Part shown: piece after piece, positions 1 through 11,037 of the stretch
Position numbering within the stretch: position 1 is the stretch's first letter
Layout of the letters: each line of letters begins with the position of its first letter
Source of the DNA: Apostichopus japonicus
Lineage: Eukaryota; Echinodermata; Holothuroidea; Aspidochirotida; Stichopodidae
Length of the DNA: 64,000 bases
Direction: 5' to 3'
NCBI RefSeq assembly: GCF_037975245.1
Contig: NC_092567.1
Span: 3,852,214-3,916,213, forward strand
Made by a program: the position numbers and the translations under genes
Notes under the pieces: generated by a model
The model's input: only the letters and a program-made list of their open reading frames with translations
The model's database searches: none
What the model was told of the DNA's origin: nothing

Positions 1-2130
1 AGACCCCCACCCCCCTCTTTTCTTCTTCCCTTCACTTAGTACCATCCTCATCAAGAAAAGTTTATTTTTTGAGATAAAATAATTGAAATTTATATCGACA
101 TTTTGATATAAAAATATCTAGTAAAAAGGTGAAAATTTAAAACAAAAAAGAAATCGACATTTTACACGAAGGGAATTAAAGAAGAGGTCGAAATAAATCG
201 AAGAAGTTTAATCTTTAGATAAAGTAGTCTAGTGTTGAGAATTTCGGTTTAATTAAAAAAGGCAATTTTAAGACAAACTTGATATTCAAGAAAAGGGTTT
301 CAATTTGGAGAAAGGGTTGAAATTCCCCAAAATATTCAAAATTTTCGGGATAAAGTAGTCAACATTTTGATATGGAAATTTGGAAAATGTTCAGTATTGA
401 TGTGGGTCACAGTAATGACGAAATGTGAATTGTTTGTTTAATTGGGATGCCTCCCGACCACTTCCCCAACCTATTCATTTTTTGCTCCCTCCCTACGCCA
501 ATCAAGTGATTGTCACATGTCTACATAGATATGGGGAAGGGTGTAGAACATAAAGGAGTAGGTACATCTTGTGGCTAATTTTTGTATATTTCTGATTAAG
601 TCCATAAGCGGTAAGTTTGCCTCTCCAATCCTGAAAACGGATCAACTCTCCTGTATGGTTTAGTACCCAGTAACGTGGGTTCACATTCCAAAATTCTCCC
701 GATCAATTTAGGAAGGGAAATGAACCTTTATGGTCAGACTATATGTGGCGAAAGTTATGACGGTGTTGCTGTTGAGTCGTTGAATGCAATTCCATGTAGG
801 GTGTTGTAGGGGGGGGGGGGGGGCTCCGGCAGAAACAATTTTGAGGCGTATTTAGACTTTAAAGGTTGTCTAAACTTAAGGTTGTGCTAAAGAATACTAG
901 TGTAAAGTTTGAAAACTGAACTAACCGATGTTAAAATCACTATTGTTCAATTGCATGGAAAATCAGAAAATACAGTCTTGCCCGTCCAGTTATTTGGTAA
1001 ATAGCCGTTGGGTGGACATGTTGCCCAACCAGTTATTATTCTTATATACAATAATGCCCGACAAAGAGGTACACATTATAGCATGTTACCTACATGTAGC
1101 CATGTACCACATCTTTATAGCAGATGTATAGGCTGTATACTACTTTACATATAACAGGGCATATATCGTTATTGTCATACACTGATGAAAGGCTACCTAT
1201 AGGGCCTTTAGATGAAATCGGATCGAAGGACTCGAACAATGGGACCCCTTCTCAGCGACCCCAATTGTAAATATGATTTCAAGGGTGGAGGGGGGGGGGT
1301 TGGAGCAGTAAATCTCAAATTCCTCCCGATTGACTTGGGTAGGGCCTGCACTGTTATGGAAAGGCTAGAATGGAAAGAAGAATTTAAAAAGGTGGCGGTG
1401 TGTTGGATGGCTTGTTGAAGGCAATTCCCATGTAGATCCGCCGCTGAAATTGTTTTGAAAATCTACTTTAAATGGTGTTCTCTGAGCATAATTAGACTAC
1501 AGTTAGGTCTTAAATTGGCTCCATACACCATTATTGCCAATAAATATTTTTAGGGTAAAGTCTGAGGGGGGGGGGGGGGGGCTGGGACGGGTGAACACCC
1601 GTAGCAGTGGCCTTCTTCTCAGCTGAATGTAACATCACAGACCTGTCAACCTGTTTGACCCCAAAATAGGGAGAATAACATTTTTTCAGGGCCAAAAATT
1701 AGGGAGATTAAGGGAAAATAGGGAGGTTGGTAATTTTCAACTGAAATGATATAAATACTCCTAACGTGTAGTTTACAGTACCGCTGACGTATAACTGGAC
1801 ATGGGTACGCCTACAGGATCGTATAAAGACGTTGACAAACAAAATGCCGCGTAGACGCCGCGTAGATACCGCGTGTAATCCCTGTACGAGTTTATACGCA
1901 GGAAATGCTATTGTGCTCCATGAATAGTCGCCGAAAGAATTAGTGAGATGTTTGAAACAGCCGTTTCTTAAATCGTAGTTAAAGACGTAATATTCACCTA
2001 GCAGCGAAGAGGACGCATGTAAAGTGTTCGTCGGCATAGAACTTAACTGTTTTTCGACGTATACAAATATCCTACATGCGAACTGCACACAAATGGTACG
2101 CCGCGCCACGTATACATACAAGTTAAGTGT
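1..2130. other. No supported gene; low-complexity and decayed repeat DNA
   Basis: AT-rich sequence with three poly-G runs (about 807, 1289, 1567). The stretch 1639-1720 (agacctgtcaacctgtttga and the following agggag repeats) resembles 9470-9565 and is probably a transposon edge. All open frames are short and lack exon-like boundaries. Confidence 0.5.
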
Positions 2131-2134
2131 ATAT

Positions 2135-2137
2135 ATA

Positions 2138-2216
<79 letters not shown>
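2135..2216. repeat. (TA)n microsatellite
   Basis: About 80 bp of nearly pure TA dinucleotides. Frames through it give only Tyr-Ile repeats and are not genes. Confidence 0.95.
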
Positions 2217-2220
<4 letters not shown>

Positions 2221-2266
2221 CTGAGTGCACCATGGCATATGCACAGTGCACGCCGTACTTATGTAC

Positions 2267-2850
2267 CAGGGGCGGATCCAGGGGGGGCCGCCCCGGCCCC
2301 CCCCCCCCCTTTTTGGAAATCAGTTGCGTTTTTTTTTTTATATGGGAGTACTTCAAATTCCTAATAGGCATAACTTGGTGAAAGAAAAGCCTAATATATA
2401 TCCGCTGCTCTTTCCTGAAACGCGATCGTTTTTATTCCAAATTTGAAACTAAGGCAATTATCAGGCCTACGCGACATCACGTATTAATTAGATACGGCTC
2501 AGTACTATAGTGCTAACTATTACTGTCAGGGAAAATCAATGCACAGTTAGCAAGTATCAGGGGCGGATCCAGGGGGGGGGGCCGACCCGGCCCCGGCCCC
2601 CCCTTTTTGGAAATCAGTTGCGTTTTTTTTTTATGTGGGAGTACTTCAAATTCCTAATAGGCAACTTGGTGAAAGAAAAGCCTAATATTTATCCAGCTGC
2701 TCTTCCCGGAAACGCGATCGTTTTTATTCCAAATTTGAAACTAAGGCAATTATCAGGCCTACGCGACATCGCGTATTAATTAGATACGGCTCAGTACTAT
2801 AGTGCTGACTATTACTGTCAGGAAAAATCAATGCACAGTTAGCAAGTATA
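2267..2850 (+). repeat. Two tandem copies (291 bp) of a hAT-like left end
   Basis: Each copy starts with caggggcggatccagg followed by a G/C run (2267 and 2558) and continues to CAGTTAGCAAGTAT. The matching right end, cctggatccgcccctg, is at 6639-6654 and, with one change, at 9234-9249. The Penelope-like element therefore appears to have inserted into this hAT-like element, and the left half was duplicated in tandem. Confidence 0.7.
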
Positions 2851-3361
2851 TCATAATTATCTGAATGAAAGGGGGGTGTAGGCGGTTTTACACTATCTAA
2901 CGCAACGTAGTCGCCAAGAACCTGAAGTATTTTTAATTAAGGGAGGGCCCGAGGAACATGAACTTATAGCATGCTCCTCGTGGTGAAACATAATTGCACC
3001 TATTACGTTAATTGAGTGTACTGTTAATAGTAGGAGAGACTAGTGTAGGTTCTTATGACCAACTAGACCGGTTTCTGCTCTCAAACTTTATAGGAGGAGC
3101 TTCATCAGTAGTAGCCTTTGAATATGTCATATTCGGCCTGGGCGTCTCGTTCTCAAAATGCATCTATTTTCTGTGCACGAGTTTTTATGGACTCATAGTG
3201 CAGCTATAAGAGCATCTAAAAGAGCTTCGTGTGAACCTTGAGAGTCAGCTGATTCTTCGTTAGTATGAAACCTTGAGCTAACAAGTAAATCTTTGAGATT
3301 TTGGGCCCTTTTGTAGGCTAGAATCGGTTTTTTTGGAAACAGTTTGGATAATCGGCGCTTG

Positions 3362-4224
3362 CAGGAGCGTACCGAGCGGGGGGGGGGGTGGGTCGCTGTC
3401 GGCAAATTTTGGGTCTGTCGGCAAAAGGAGAAAAGGTGAAGAGAGCGGAAGGGGAAGAAAGAAGGAAAGCTGAATAGAGAAAAGGAGAACGGGAGCTTCT
3501 TTATCGGTTATTTCGATTTTCCAGTTCTTCATCTGATAAACTCATTCACCAATCCAATCACCCGACGACTGCAAGTTAAAAACCTCTCGGCAAATAACTG
3601 ATAATGTCACGGCCGTCAGTATAGCTACTGTAGCCAGGCTCAGCTAGACGAGTGCCAGAATCGCCGGCAACTCAGTGAAAGAAATGGAATTAAAGGCTTC
3701 CGTTTAGGCCGCAGCCCGTGAGTCGTGCTATCGTGTGACAACGTGTTGTTATTATCCTCTGTTCAGAATGACGTCATCGCAGATGTCATTCGTTCTCCAT
3801 GGAAAACTTAAGGACACGGCTCACGAATTGTACACAATTTTTAACGTTTCTCGCTTGTATATCAATGAATGTTGTTATTTCTCATTACCGGAAAGTTTTC
3901 TGAACATTTTCATCACGAAGTTTCACTATTTCAGCGATCGGTGAAAGAGAAAACACAGTTCGATAATTGGTCCCAATTAATTCTTCTTCTGCCGACTGCC
4001 ATAAAAATAATATCGAAATGGAAATTCTACGGTGCCAAATTTGACTTAAAATATGCACCAGATTGCATCTAGGGACGTTTCAAAACTAAAAATTTTCCAA
4101 AGGGGAGGGGGACACCCCCTCCCCTTAGACCCCTCCCCCAATTCAGTCACATCTTCCAGATCCGTCGGCAAATCAGTTCCTCCACCCCCCCCCCCCCACA
4201 ACAACAAACTTCGCTACGCCCCTG
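3362..4224 (+). mobile_element. Nested hAT-like element in Penelope copy A
   Basis: The termini are caggagcgtaccgag and cttcgctacgcccctg, inverted to each other with changes. The 8-bp flanks ggcgcttg and tccgcgtg have diverged, but the orthologous insertion in copy B keeps them almost equal. It is non-autonomous; no transposase is recognisable. Confidence 0.7.
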
Positions 4225-4492
4225 TCCGCGTGTTGCGAGATTAAGTGCCAATGTTTCAAAAGTTCATTTTTCAAATGCGTGGTTTTGATATGGGGTGTAT
4301 AGGTAAGCTTGAACACCATTGGTGGTTCCTTTTGTTTAGGTTTGGTAGTGAGGTATTGCCCACGGTTTTCAAATTTTATGCCTTTCGTGGCTGAGGCAAT
4401 TTCCTCTTTCTTGTATTTACGGAGTAACAGTTTCTCTGTGAACGCATTCTTTTTCTGTAAGAAATCAGTCTCATTGTTACATACGTGCGTAT

Positions 4493-5403
4493 CATGGGCG
4501 TCAACAGGTGGGGGACGGGGGGGGGGACATGTCCCCCCCACTTTCAAAAGTGGAGGGGATATCATATCATTTGTCCCACCCACTTTTCAGAGTAGTTATT
4601 AAAAAAAAATCACATGCATATGCGCGATTTTCTATTTAAGGTCAAGAAATCTGGACTCCCTGGGCCCCTGCTATCTATTACTTGCACCGTCATTTATCTC
4701 CCATTCTCCCAATATCCTAAATCTGCCCATTTAATTCGTTCGGGGGGGGGGGGGGGAGACCATTCGAAAGTGTATTGAATCTTGCACACATGTTGTTTGT
4801 ATGGGTTCCAAGGGATTAGGTAAGCCATACAGGTAGATGGTGATGAGTTACTATGTTCATATCACTACCTCCAGTCCCTTGGACTGGACGGACGAATAGG
4901 GGTGTAGGGGTTAAGTAATTAAGGCTACATGTATTCGCCGGATATGGTAGATCTTTATTGTTGAGTGCCGGCTAGGCGCTACACACGCTCTACGCGCGGT
5001 GCCTTTTTCTGATTATTATTATTAAAGTACCTGGGCACATAACAACTGACGTCTCGCACCTACATGCATGTATTATATATACCACTCCACCCATCCCGGA
5101 GGTGACGGCGCCACTTTTTCAATATTTCGTTTGAGATGGACGCTGTGTAATTCGTCTCCCTTGGTGTCAGAACGGCATCTTTCTACCAGTACTTTCTGTC
5201 GGAATTTATTTTTGTGAGACAAAATTTCTCCTCACAGATCTGGTTCTGATGTAACTAAAAACGACTCAGGAAGGCCGTCTCCTGCGATCTAGGGGGTCTT
5301 ATGTACCCAAAATTTCCTGCTACGCTACGCGCCAACCAATGGTGGCGCTCCGCTTAGATAGTATAGTGTCCCCCTCACTTTCTGAAACCTGCTGACGCCC
5401 ATG
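4493..5403 (+). mobile_element. hAT-like element with perfect 8-bp target duplication
   Basis: The termini are catgggcgtcaacagg and cctgctgacgcccatg, with an exact duplication gtgcgtat at 4485-4492 and 5404-5411. It interrupts the Penelope RT coding strand of copy A. It has an internal G-run and no transposase. The exact duplication suggests it is younger than the 3362 insertion. Confidence 0.85.
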
Positions 5404-5411
5404 GTGCGTAT

Positions 5412-6175
5412 CGTAAGACTTCCCCTTTAATGAAGCCTTTAAAAGTGGCAAGTGGGTGTGCAGAGTTTCTGTCGAGGTATTGGAAGGTTTCCGTGGGTTT
5501 GGTGTAGACTTTGGTGTCTAATAACCTATTGGTTTCAAACCTTGGACCTTTGAAGATTTTGAAATCTAGGTATGTTACCTCGGTGTGTAATATTTCTACC
5601 GTAAACTTTAAGAAGCGGTGAATTTCATTCAACCTGTTTACTAGTTGTTCAAGTTCCTGAGGTGAACCGTCGTAAAGCAATAGAATTTCATCTCTATAGC
5701 GGAGCCATTTTAAGATTTTATTATCTGTCGGTAAAATCTGGTTTTCCAGTCTATGAATGACGATATCACAGATTTCCGGAGAGGCTTGGCTACCCATGGC
5801 GCAACCGATCTTTTGTAGATAGAATTGGTTATTGAACTCGAAACAGTTTCTTGTTAAAATAAGTTCAATTAGTTTGCGCATGGATATGGAAGATATTTTA
5901 TTTATTCCATATTCGCTTGTTTCCGCCTTTTCATAGACTTCTTGACATATATCTAATGCCTCCTCTTGGGGAGTATTGGTATACATGGCGACGACATCGA
6001 GTGTAGCAAGTACTACTGATTTTGGTAACGGGTGGCTTCCACAATTTTCAGAATGTGATTTGTGTCTTTCACATAGGTGCTTTGTTTTAATACAATAGGA
6101 AGCAAGAAATAGTCCACAAATTCCGATATTTTTTCGGTCGGTGATCCGTTTCCGCTTATTATCGGGCCCTCCCTT
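5412..6175 (-). pseudogene. Penelope-type reverse transcriptase fragment (copy A)
   Basis: This is the largest intact coding part of copy A (203 residues open at 5375-5986, extended upstream with a probable frameshift near 6050). Fingers and palm motifs typical of PLE RTs are clear. The palm motif C reads YRDE, not YxDD, so the second catalytic Asp is Glu. The frame runs past the C-terminal side of FKGFIKGEVLR into the hAT-like insertion at 5403. It is a decayed gene, not an active one. Confidence 0.85.
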
Positions 6176-6268
6176 AAAAATACTTCAGGTTCTTGGCGAC
6201 TACGTTGCGTTAGATAGTGTAAAACCGCCTACACCCCCCTTTCATTAATAAGTATATCATAATTATCT

Positions 6269-6654
6269 CATTGAATATATCTTGTTTTATGTTTTTTCTT
6301 GGGGTGAATCTGATGGTGTCATGATTTTGGTGCAAAAGAAAAAACGAATCGACGCAATAATAGTGTATCCATTGTACATGCACTGTTGAGCGTTGTTAAA
6401 TATGTGTCTATCGAGAAAAAACATGTGCACAAAAAATCGTGTCTGCAACGTTTCTGGTTTTTCTAGTTTTTAGCGAAATGTTTCACCATTTTGCATCTAA
6501 GCACTCACAATTAACCCAAAATTTCCAAGGGGGAGGGGGACAACCCCTCCCCCTAGACCCCTCCCCCTAGGCTCCTCCCCCAGGACGCAGATCACTAAAG
6601 TGCTATCATCGGGATGTCGGCCCCCCCTTTCTCAAAATCCTGGATCCGCCCCTG
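6269..6654 (+). mobile_element. Right half of hAT-like host element (unit 1)
   Basis: This stretch runs from CATTGAATATATC to the terminal cctggatccgcccctg. It is about 90% like 8882-9249. It contains the shared GC-rich inner motif (fccaaggggg... followed by cccctcccc runs) near 6520-6590. No coding capacity was seen. Confidence 0.65.
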
Positions 6655-6672
6655 AGTATATCCTAATTATCT

Positions 6673-8862
6673 GAATGAAAGGGGGTGTAGGCGGCTTTAC
6701 ACTATCTAACGCAACGTAGTCGAAAAGAACCTGAAGTATTTTTAAGGGAGGGCCCGAGGAACATGAACTTATGCTCCTCGTGGTGAAACATAATTGCACC
6801 TATTAGGTGAATTGAGTGTACTGTTAATAGTAGGAGAGACTAGTGTAGGTTCTTATTACCAACTAGACCGGTTTCTGCTCTCAAACTTTATAGGAGGAGC
6901 TTCATCAGTAGTAGCCTTTGAATATTTTATATTCGGCCTGGGCGTCTCGTTCTCAAAATGCATCTATTTTCTGTGCACAAGTTTTTATGGACTCATAGTG
7001 CAGCTATAAGAGCATCTTAAAGAGCTTCGTGTGAACCTTGAGAGTCAGCTGATTCTTCGTTAGTATGAAACCTTGATTTAACAAGTAAATCTTTGAGATC
7101 TTGGGCCCTTTTGTAGGCTAGAATCGGTTCTTTTGGAAACAGTTTGGATAATTACGCGTGCAGGGGCGTAGCGAGCGGGGGGGGGGGGGGTAGGGGTGTC
7201 ACACCCCCCAATAATTTGGTCGCTGTCGGCAAATTTTGGGTCTGTCGGCAAAAGGAGGAAAGATGAAGAGAGCGGGAGGGGAAGAAAGAAGGAAAGCTGA
7301 ATAGAGAAAAGGAGAACGGGAGCTTCTTTATCGGTTATTTCGATTTTCCAGTTCTTCATCTGATAAACTCATTCACCAATCCAATCACCCGACGCCTGCA
7401 AGTTAAAAACCTCTCGACAAATAACTGATAATGTCACGGCCGTCAGTATAGCTAATGTAGCCAGGCTCAGCTAGACGAGTGCCAGGATCGCCGGCAACTC
7501 AGTGAAAGAAATGGAATTAAAGGCTTCCGTATAGGCCGCAGCCCGTGAGTCGTGCTATCGTGTGACAACGTGTTGTTATTATCCTCTGTTCAGAATGACG
7601 TCATCGCAGATGTCATTCGTTCTCCGTGGAAAACTTAAGGACACGGCTCCCGAATTGTACACAATTTTTAACGTTTCTCGCTTGTATATCAATGAATGTT
7701 GTTATTTCTCATTATCGGAAAGTTTCTGAACATTTTCATCACGAAGTTTCACTATTTCAACGATCGGTGAAAGAGAAAACACAGTTCGATAATTGGTCCC
7801 AATTAATTCGTCTTCTGCCGACTGCCATAAAAATAATATCGAAATGGAAATTCCACGGTGCCAAATTTGACTTAAAATATGCACCAGATTGCATCTAAGG
7901 GCGTTTCAAAACTAAAAATTTTCCAAAGGGGAGGGGGACACCCCCTCCCCTTAGACCCCTCCCCCATTTCAGTCACCACTTCCACATCCGTCGGCAAATC
8001 AAATCCTCCATACCCCCCCCCCCAAAAAAACTTCTCTACGCCCCTGTCCGCGTGTTGCGAGATTAAGTGCCAATGTTTCAAAAGTACATTTTTCAAATGC
8101 GTGGTTTTGATATGGGGTGTATAGGTAAGCTTGAACACCATTGGTGGTTCCTTTTGTTTAGGTTTGGTAGTGAGGTATTGCCCACGGTTTTCAAATTTTA
8201 TGCCTTTCGTGGCTGAGGCAATTTCCTCTTTCTCATTCTTTTTCTGTAAGAAATCAGTCTCTTTGTTACATAGGTGAACCGTCGTAAAGCAATAGAATTT
8301 CATCTCTATAGCGGAGCCATTTTAAGATTTTATTATCTGTCGGTAAAATCTGGTTTTCCAGTCTATGCATGACGATATCACAGATTTCCGGAGAGGCTTG
8401 GCTACCCATGGCGCAACCGATCTTTTGAAGATAGAATTGGTTATTGAACTCGAAACAGTTTCTTGTTAAAAAAAAGTTCAATTAGTTTGCGCATGGATAT
8501 GGAAGATATTTTATTTATTCCATATTCGCTTTTTCCGCCTTTTCATAGACTTCTTGACATATATCTAATGCCTCCTCTTGGGGAGTATTGGTATACATGG
8601 CGACGACATCGAGTGTAGCAAGTACTACTGCTTTTGGTAACGGGGTGGCTTCCACAATTTTCAGAATGTGACTTTGTGTCTTTCACATAGGTACTTTCCT
8701 TTAATACAATAGGAAGCAAGAAATAGTCCACAAATTCCGATAATTTTTCGGTCGGTGATCCGTTTCCGCTTATTATCGGGCCCTCCCTTAAAAATACTTC
8801 AGGTTCTTGGCGACTACGTTGCGTTTGATAGTGTAAAACCGCCTACACCCCCTTTCATTAAT
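6673..8862 (-). mobile_element. Penelope-like element, copy B (deleted)
   Basis: This is a second copy in the same orientation, with the same inverted termini and almost the same flanking 18-19-bp repeat (6655-6672 with one change, 8863-8881). It shares the nested hAT-like insertion (7161-8046) at the same site as copy A, so both derive from one pre-existing composite. A deletion joins the region after CATTCTTTTTCTG to GGTGAACCGTCG (about 8275), removing the RT thumb. Its RT fragment (8266-8731) carries frameshifts. Confidence 0.85.
7161..8046 (+). mobile_element. Nested hAT-like element in Penelope copy B
   Basis: The termini are caggggcgtagcgag and ctctacgcccctg. The 8-bp target duplication is tacgcgtg (7153-7160) and tccgcgtg (8047-8054), one mismatch. 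Eight-base duplications and CA...TG ends are typical of hAT transposons. It is non-autonomous. Confidence 0.75.
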
Positions 8863-8881
8863 AAGTATATCATAATTATCT

Positions 8882-9249
8882 CATTGAATATATCTTGTTT
8901 TATGTTTTTTCTTGGGTGAATCTGGTGTAATAATTTTCGCGCAAAAGAAAAAACGAATCGACGCAATAATAGTGTATCCATTGTACATGCACTGTTGAGC
9001 GTTGTTAAATATGTGTCTATCGAGAAAAAAATATGTGCACAAAAAAGCGTGTCTGCAACGTTTCTGGTTTTTCTAGTTTTTGGTGAAATGTTTCACCATT
9101 TTGCATCTAAGCACTAACAATTAACCAAAAATTTCCAAGGGGGAGGGGGACAACCCCTCCCCGTAGACCCCTCCCCCAGGACGCATATCACTAAAGTGCT
9201 ACCATCGGGATGTCGGCCCCCCTTTCTCAAAATCCTGGATCCGTCCCTG
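8882..9249 (+). mobile_element. Right half of hAT-like host element (unit 2)
   Basis: A duplicate of 6269-6654 after Penelope copy B, ending cctggatccgtccctg. It closes the tandem segmental duplication that began near 2844. No coding capacity was seen. Confidence 0.65.
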
Positions 9250-11037
9250 TGTACTGTATTCAGGACTCTACCAAGGCCAACTTACATTGCGTGAAGTCCG
9301 AGAACTGACAAAGAAGCCTGCTATTGGTTGAGAGTCTCGCACAGCACTGTGTCAGTCGTAACGTGTTTGTAAACAATCAATCTATTTTTAGATTACACTT
9401 ATTACGCGAATAAGCATAGGACTAACTGTTGGCTATTCACAGAAATGTCGCAAGTGATGAAACATTAAAAAACCGGGAGAATAGAATATGAAACCGGGAG
9501 GCCGGGAGATTCAGGTAAAAATCGGGAGTCTCCCGGTAAAACCGGGGGAGTTGACGGGTCTGCATCGCCCCCCCCCCCCCTCCGAATTCCATATCCTAGT
9601 GTATAATTTGGAAATTTTCTGATTAATGTTGAAATAGCCAAATGCTTTTGTCTCGTCATTTCAAAAGATTTTAGAAATGTTAAAGTATTGACCATTTTCC
9701 AAGCTTGTAGTTAAACAATAGCCTATCCAGGCTGAAAAAATATCTAAGATATGTTTATCTTGCTGTCTTGATGGCACTTCAAGATGCTGTACTATGCTAT
9801 TCTATGAACACAACTTTAGCAGACAAATGTCAAGGTACAAATGATAAAATGACATTTTGCAGCATATTGTTGAAGTCCTCACTTATTTAGATCTAAGGAA
9901 TTTGCCATTTTGTGGTAAATTGCTATTATTTCAATTGGAAGATTGACCATTTATCTGAAAAATAGGGGAATTTCCCTCGTAGGCATGGAAAACGACTTGA
10001 ACAAGTCTCATTTTCAAAATCTAAACAAACCAACGCCACAGTGTAAACAGCGTTTGGAGAACGGTTGAATGGTTGTACTTCCCTGTTTGTTTGACATGAT
10101 TCCCCGAAGCTACAGTGCAGGCTTAAATATGAAGGTATTGCAACATATTCCAGATGGTGAACATGATACTGAAAGAAACAGACGGAGTATATTACAATTG
10201 TCAAAGAAGAAATCCCACGTATCAGTTGAGTTCCTTTCATAGCGTTAGGCTATGCACGTACAAGGATTGGCTCACAGGCCATCATAACGTTCAACGTTAT
10301 GGCTTAGGTCTTCTCTAGTCATATAACCTAAGTGCAGCCTAATTTAGGCCTAGTCTAATGATTTTAGTTAAAATATTCAATAGTATGCAATACCAGCATA
10401 AAGCGTGACCTATACTCAGCACAGTGTAGGACTAGCTGAAGTATGGTGATGCTTGCCTGTTATAGTTGGTTACAAGTTGAAGGGGAGGTTTTCCTTCTTC
10501 AAGTAATTTGATCATATTATTCATTTAAGAAGTGTTACACCACCCATATTGGTCCAAGACAATCCATTATTGGACCATATCCAGAATTTCCAGGGTTTTT
10601 GCTGGTAATGCTCATTTCCTATTGACGTACTGTATCTTCAGCTTCAATATCACAAATCAAATATGCACTTTTACATAATTTACTTACTAAAAGTGTAGGG
10701 GTCTTTACAGGTAGCATGTGAAGTTGATTGCTCACAAAGACTGTTGTAGTGTCACATTGCTATCTGAATGCAAAAGTTCCTAAGAACTTTGAAAAAGCTT
10801 CAGAAACCAAACACTGTAATGCTGTATATTCACTACATTAAAAAGATCAATGATTGGATCAAAGTGGAACTGCTACCATGGGTTTTTCTTTGTTGTGAGT
10901 ATCCTTTTGTTTCTGAAGTATTCTGAAATATCTGAATAATATCATGTTAATGTTTCACTTTTGATTTAGAAGTCACTGAGGCTCGAACGGTTCCATGATG
11001 TAATAATTCAACCGTAGCAAGCAACCCTCTAGTGAAT
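9250..11037. other. No supported gene
   Basis: Near 9475-9565 lies a block of cgggag repeats ending in gagttgacgggtctg, the inverse of the 1639 repeat edge (agacctgtcaac). The rest is AT-rich and unique-looking, with no exon signals I can support before the candidate start at 11038. Confidence 0.4.

Larger units (their letters stand above)
2863..6249 (-). mobile_element. Penelope-like element, copy A, with inverted termini
   Basis: The element is bounded by inverted repeats of about 90 bp (2863-2955 and 6165-6249) and a 19-bp target duplication aagtatatcataattatct (2844-2862 and 6250-6268). The minus strand encodes a Penelope-type reverse transcriptase: GSPTE (about 6140), VVLATLDVVAMYTNTP (about 5985), GCAMGSQASPE, RYRDEILLLYDG, TYLDFKIFKG, YTKPTETFQYL and HPLATFKGFIKGE. 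The N-terminal third is missing at the inverted terminus, and two hAT-like insertions (3362-4224, 4493-5403) break the C-terminal part. No GIY-YIG endonuclease was seen after the NLKDLLV motif near 3300. The catalytic YxDD is YRDE. Confidence 0.85.

Noticed and set aside
3012-3209. 65- and 71-residue frames repeated at 3012 and 6794
   Set aside because: They lie in the duplicated 3' untranslated part of the Penelope-like element, opposite to its coding strand.
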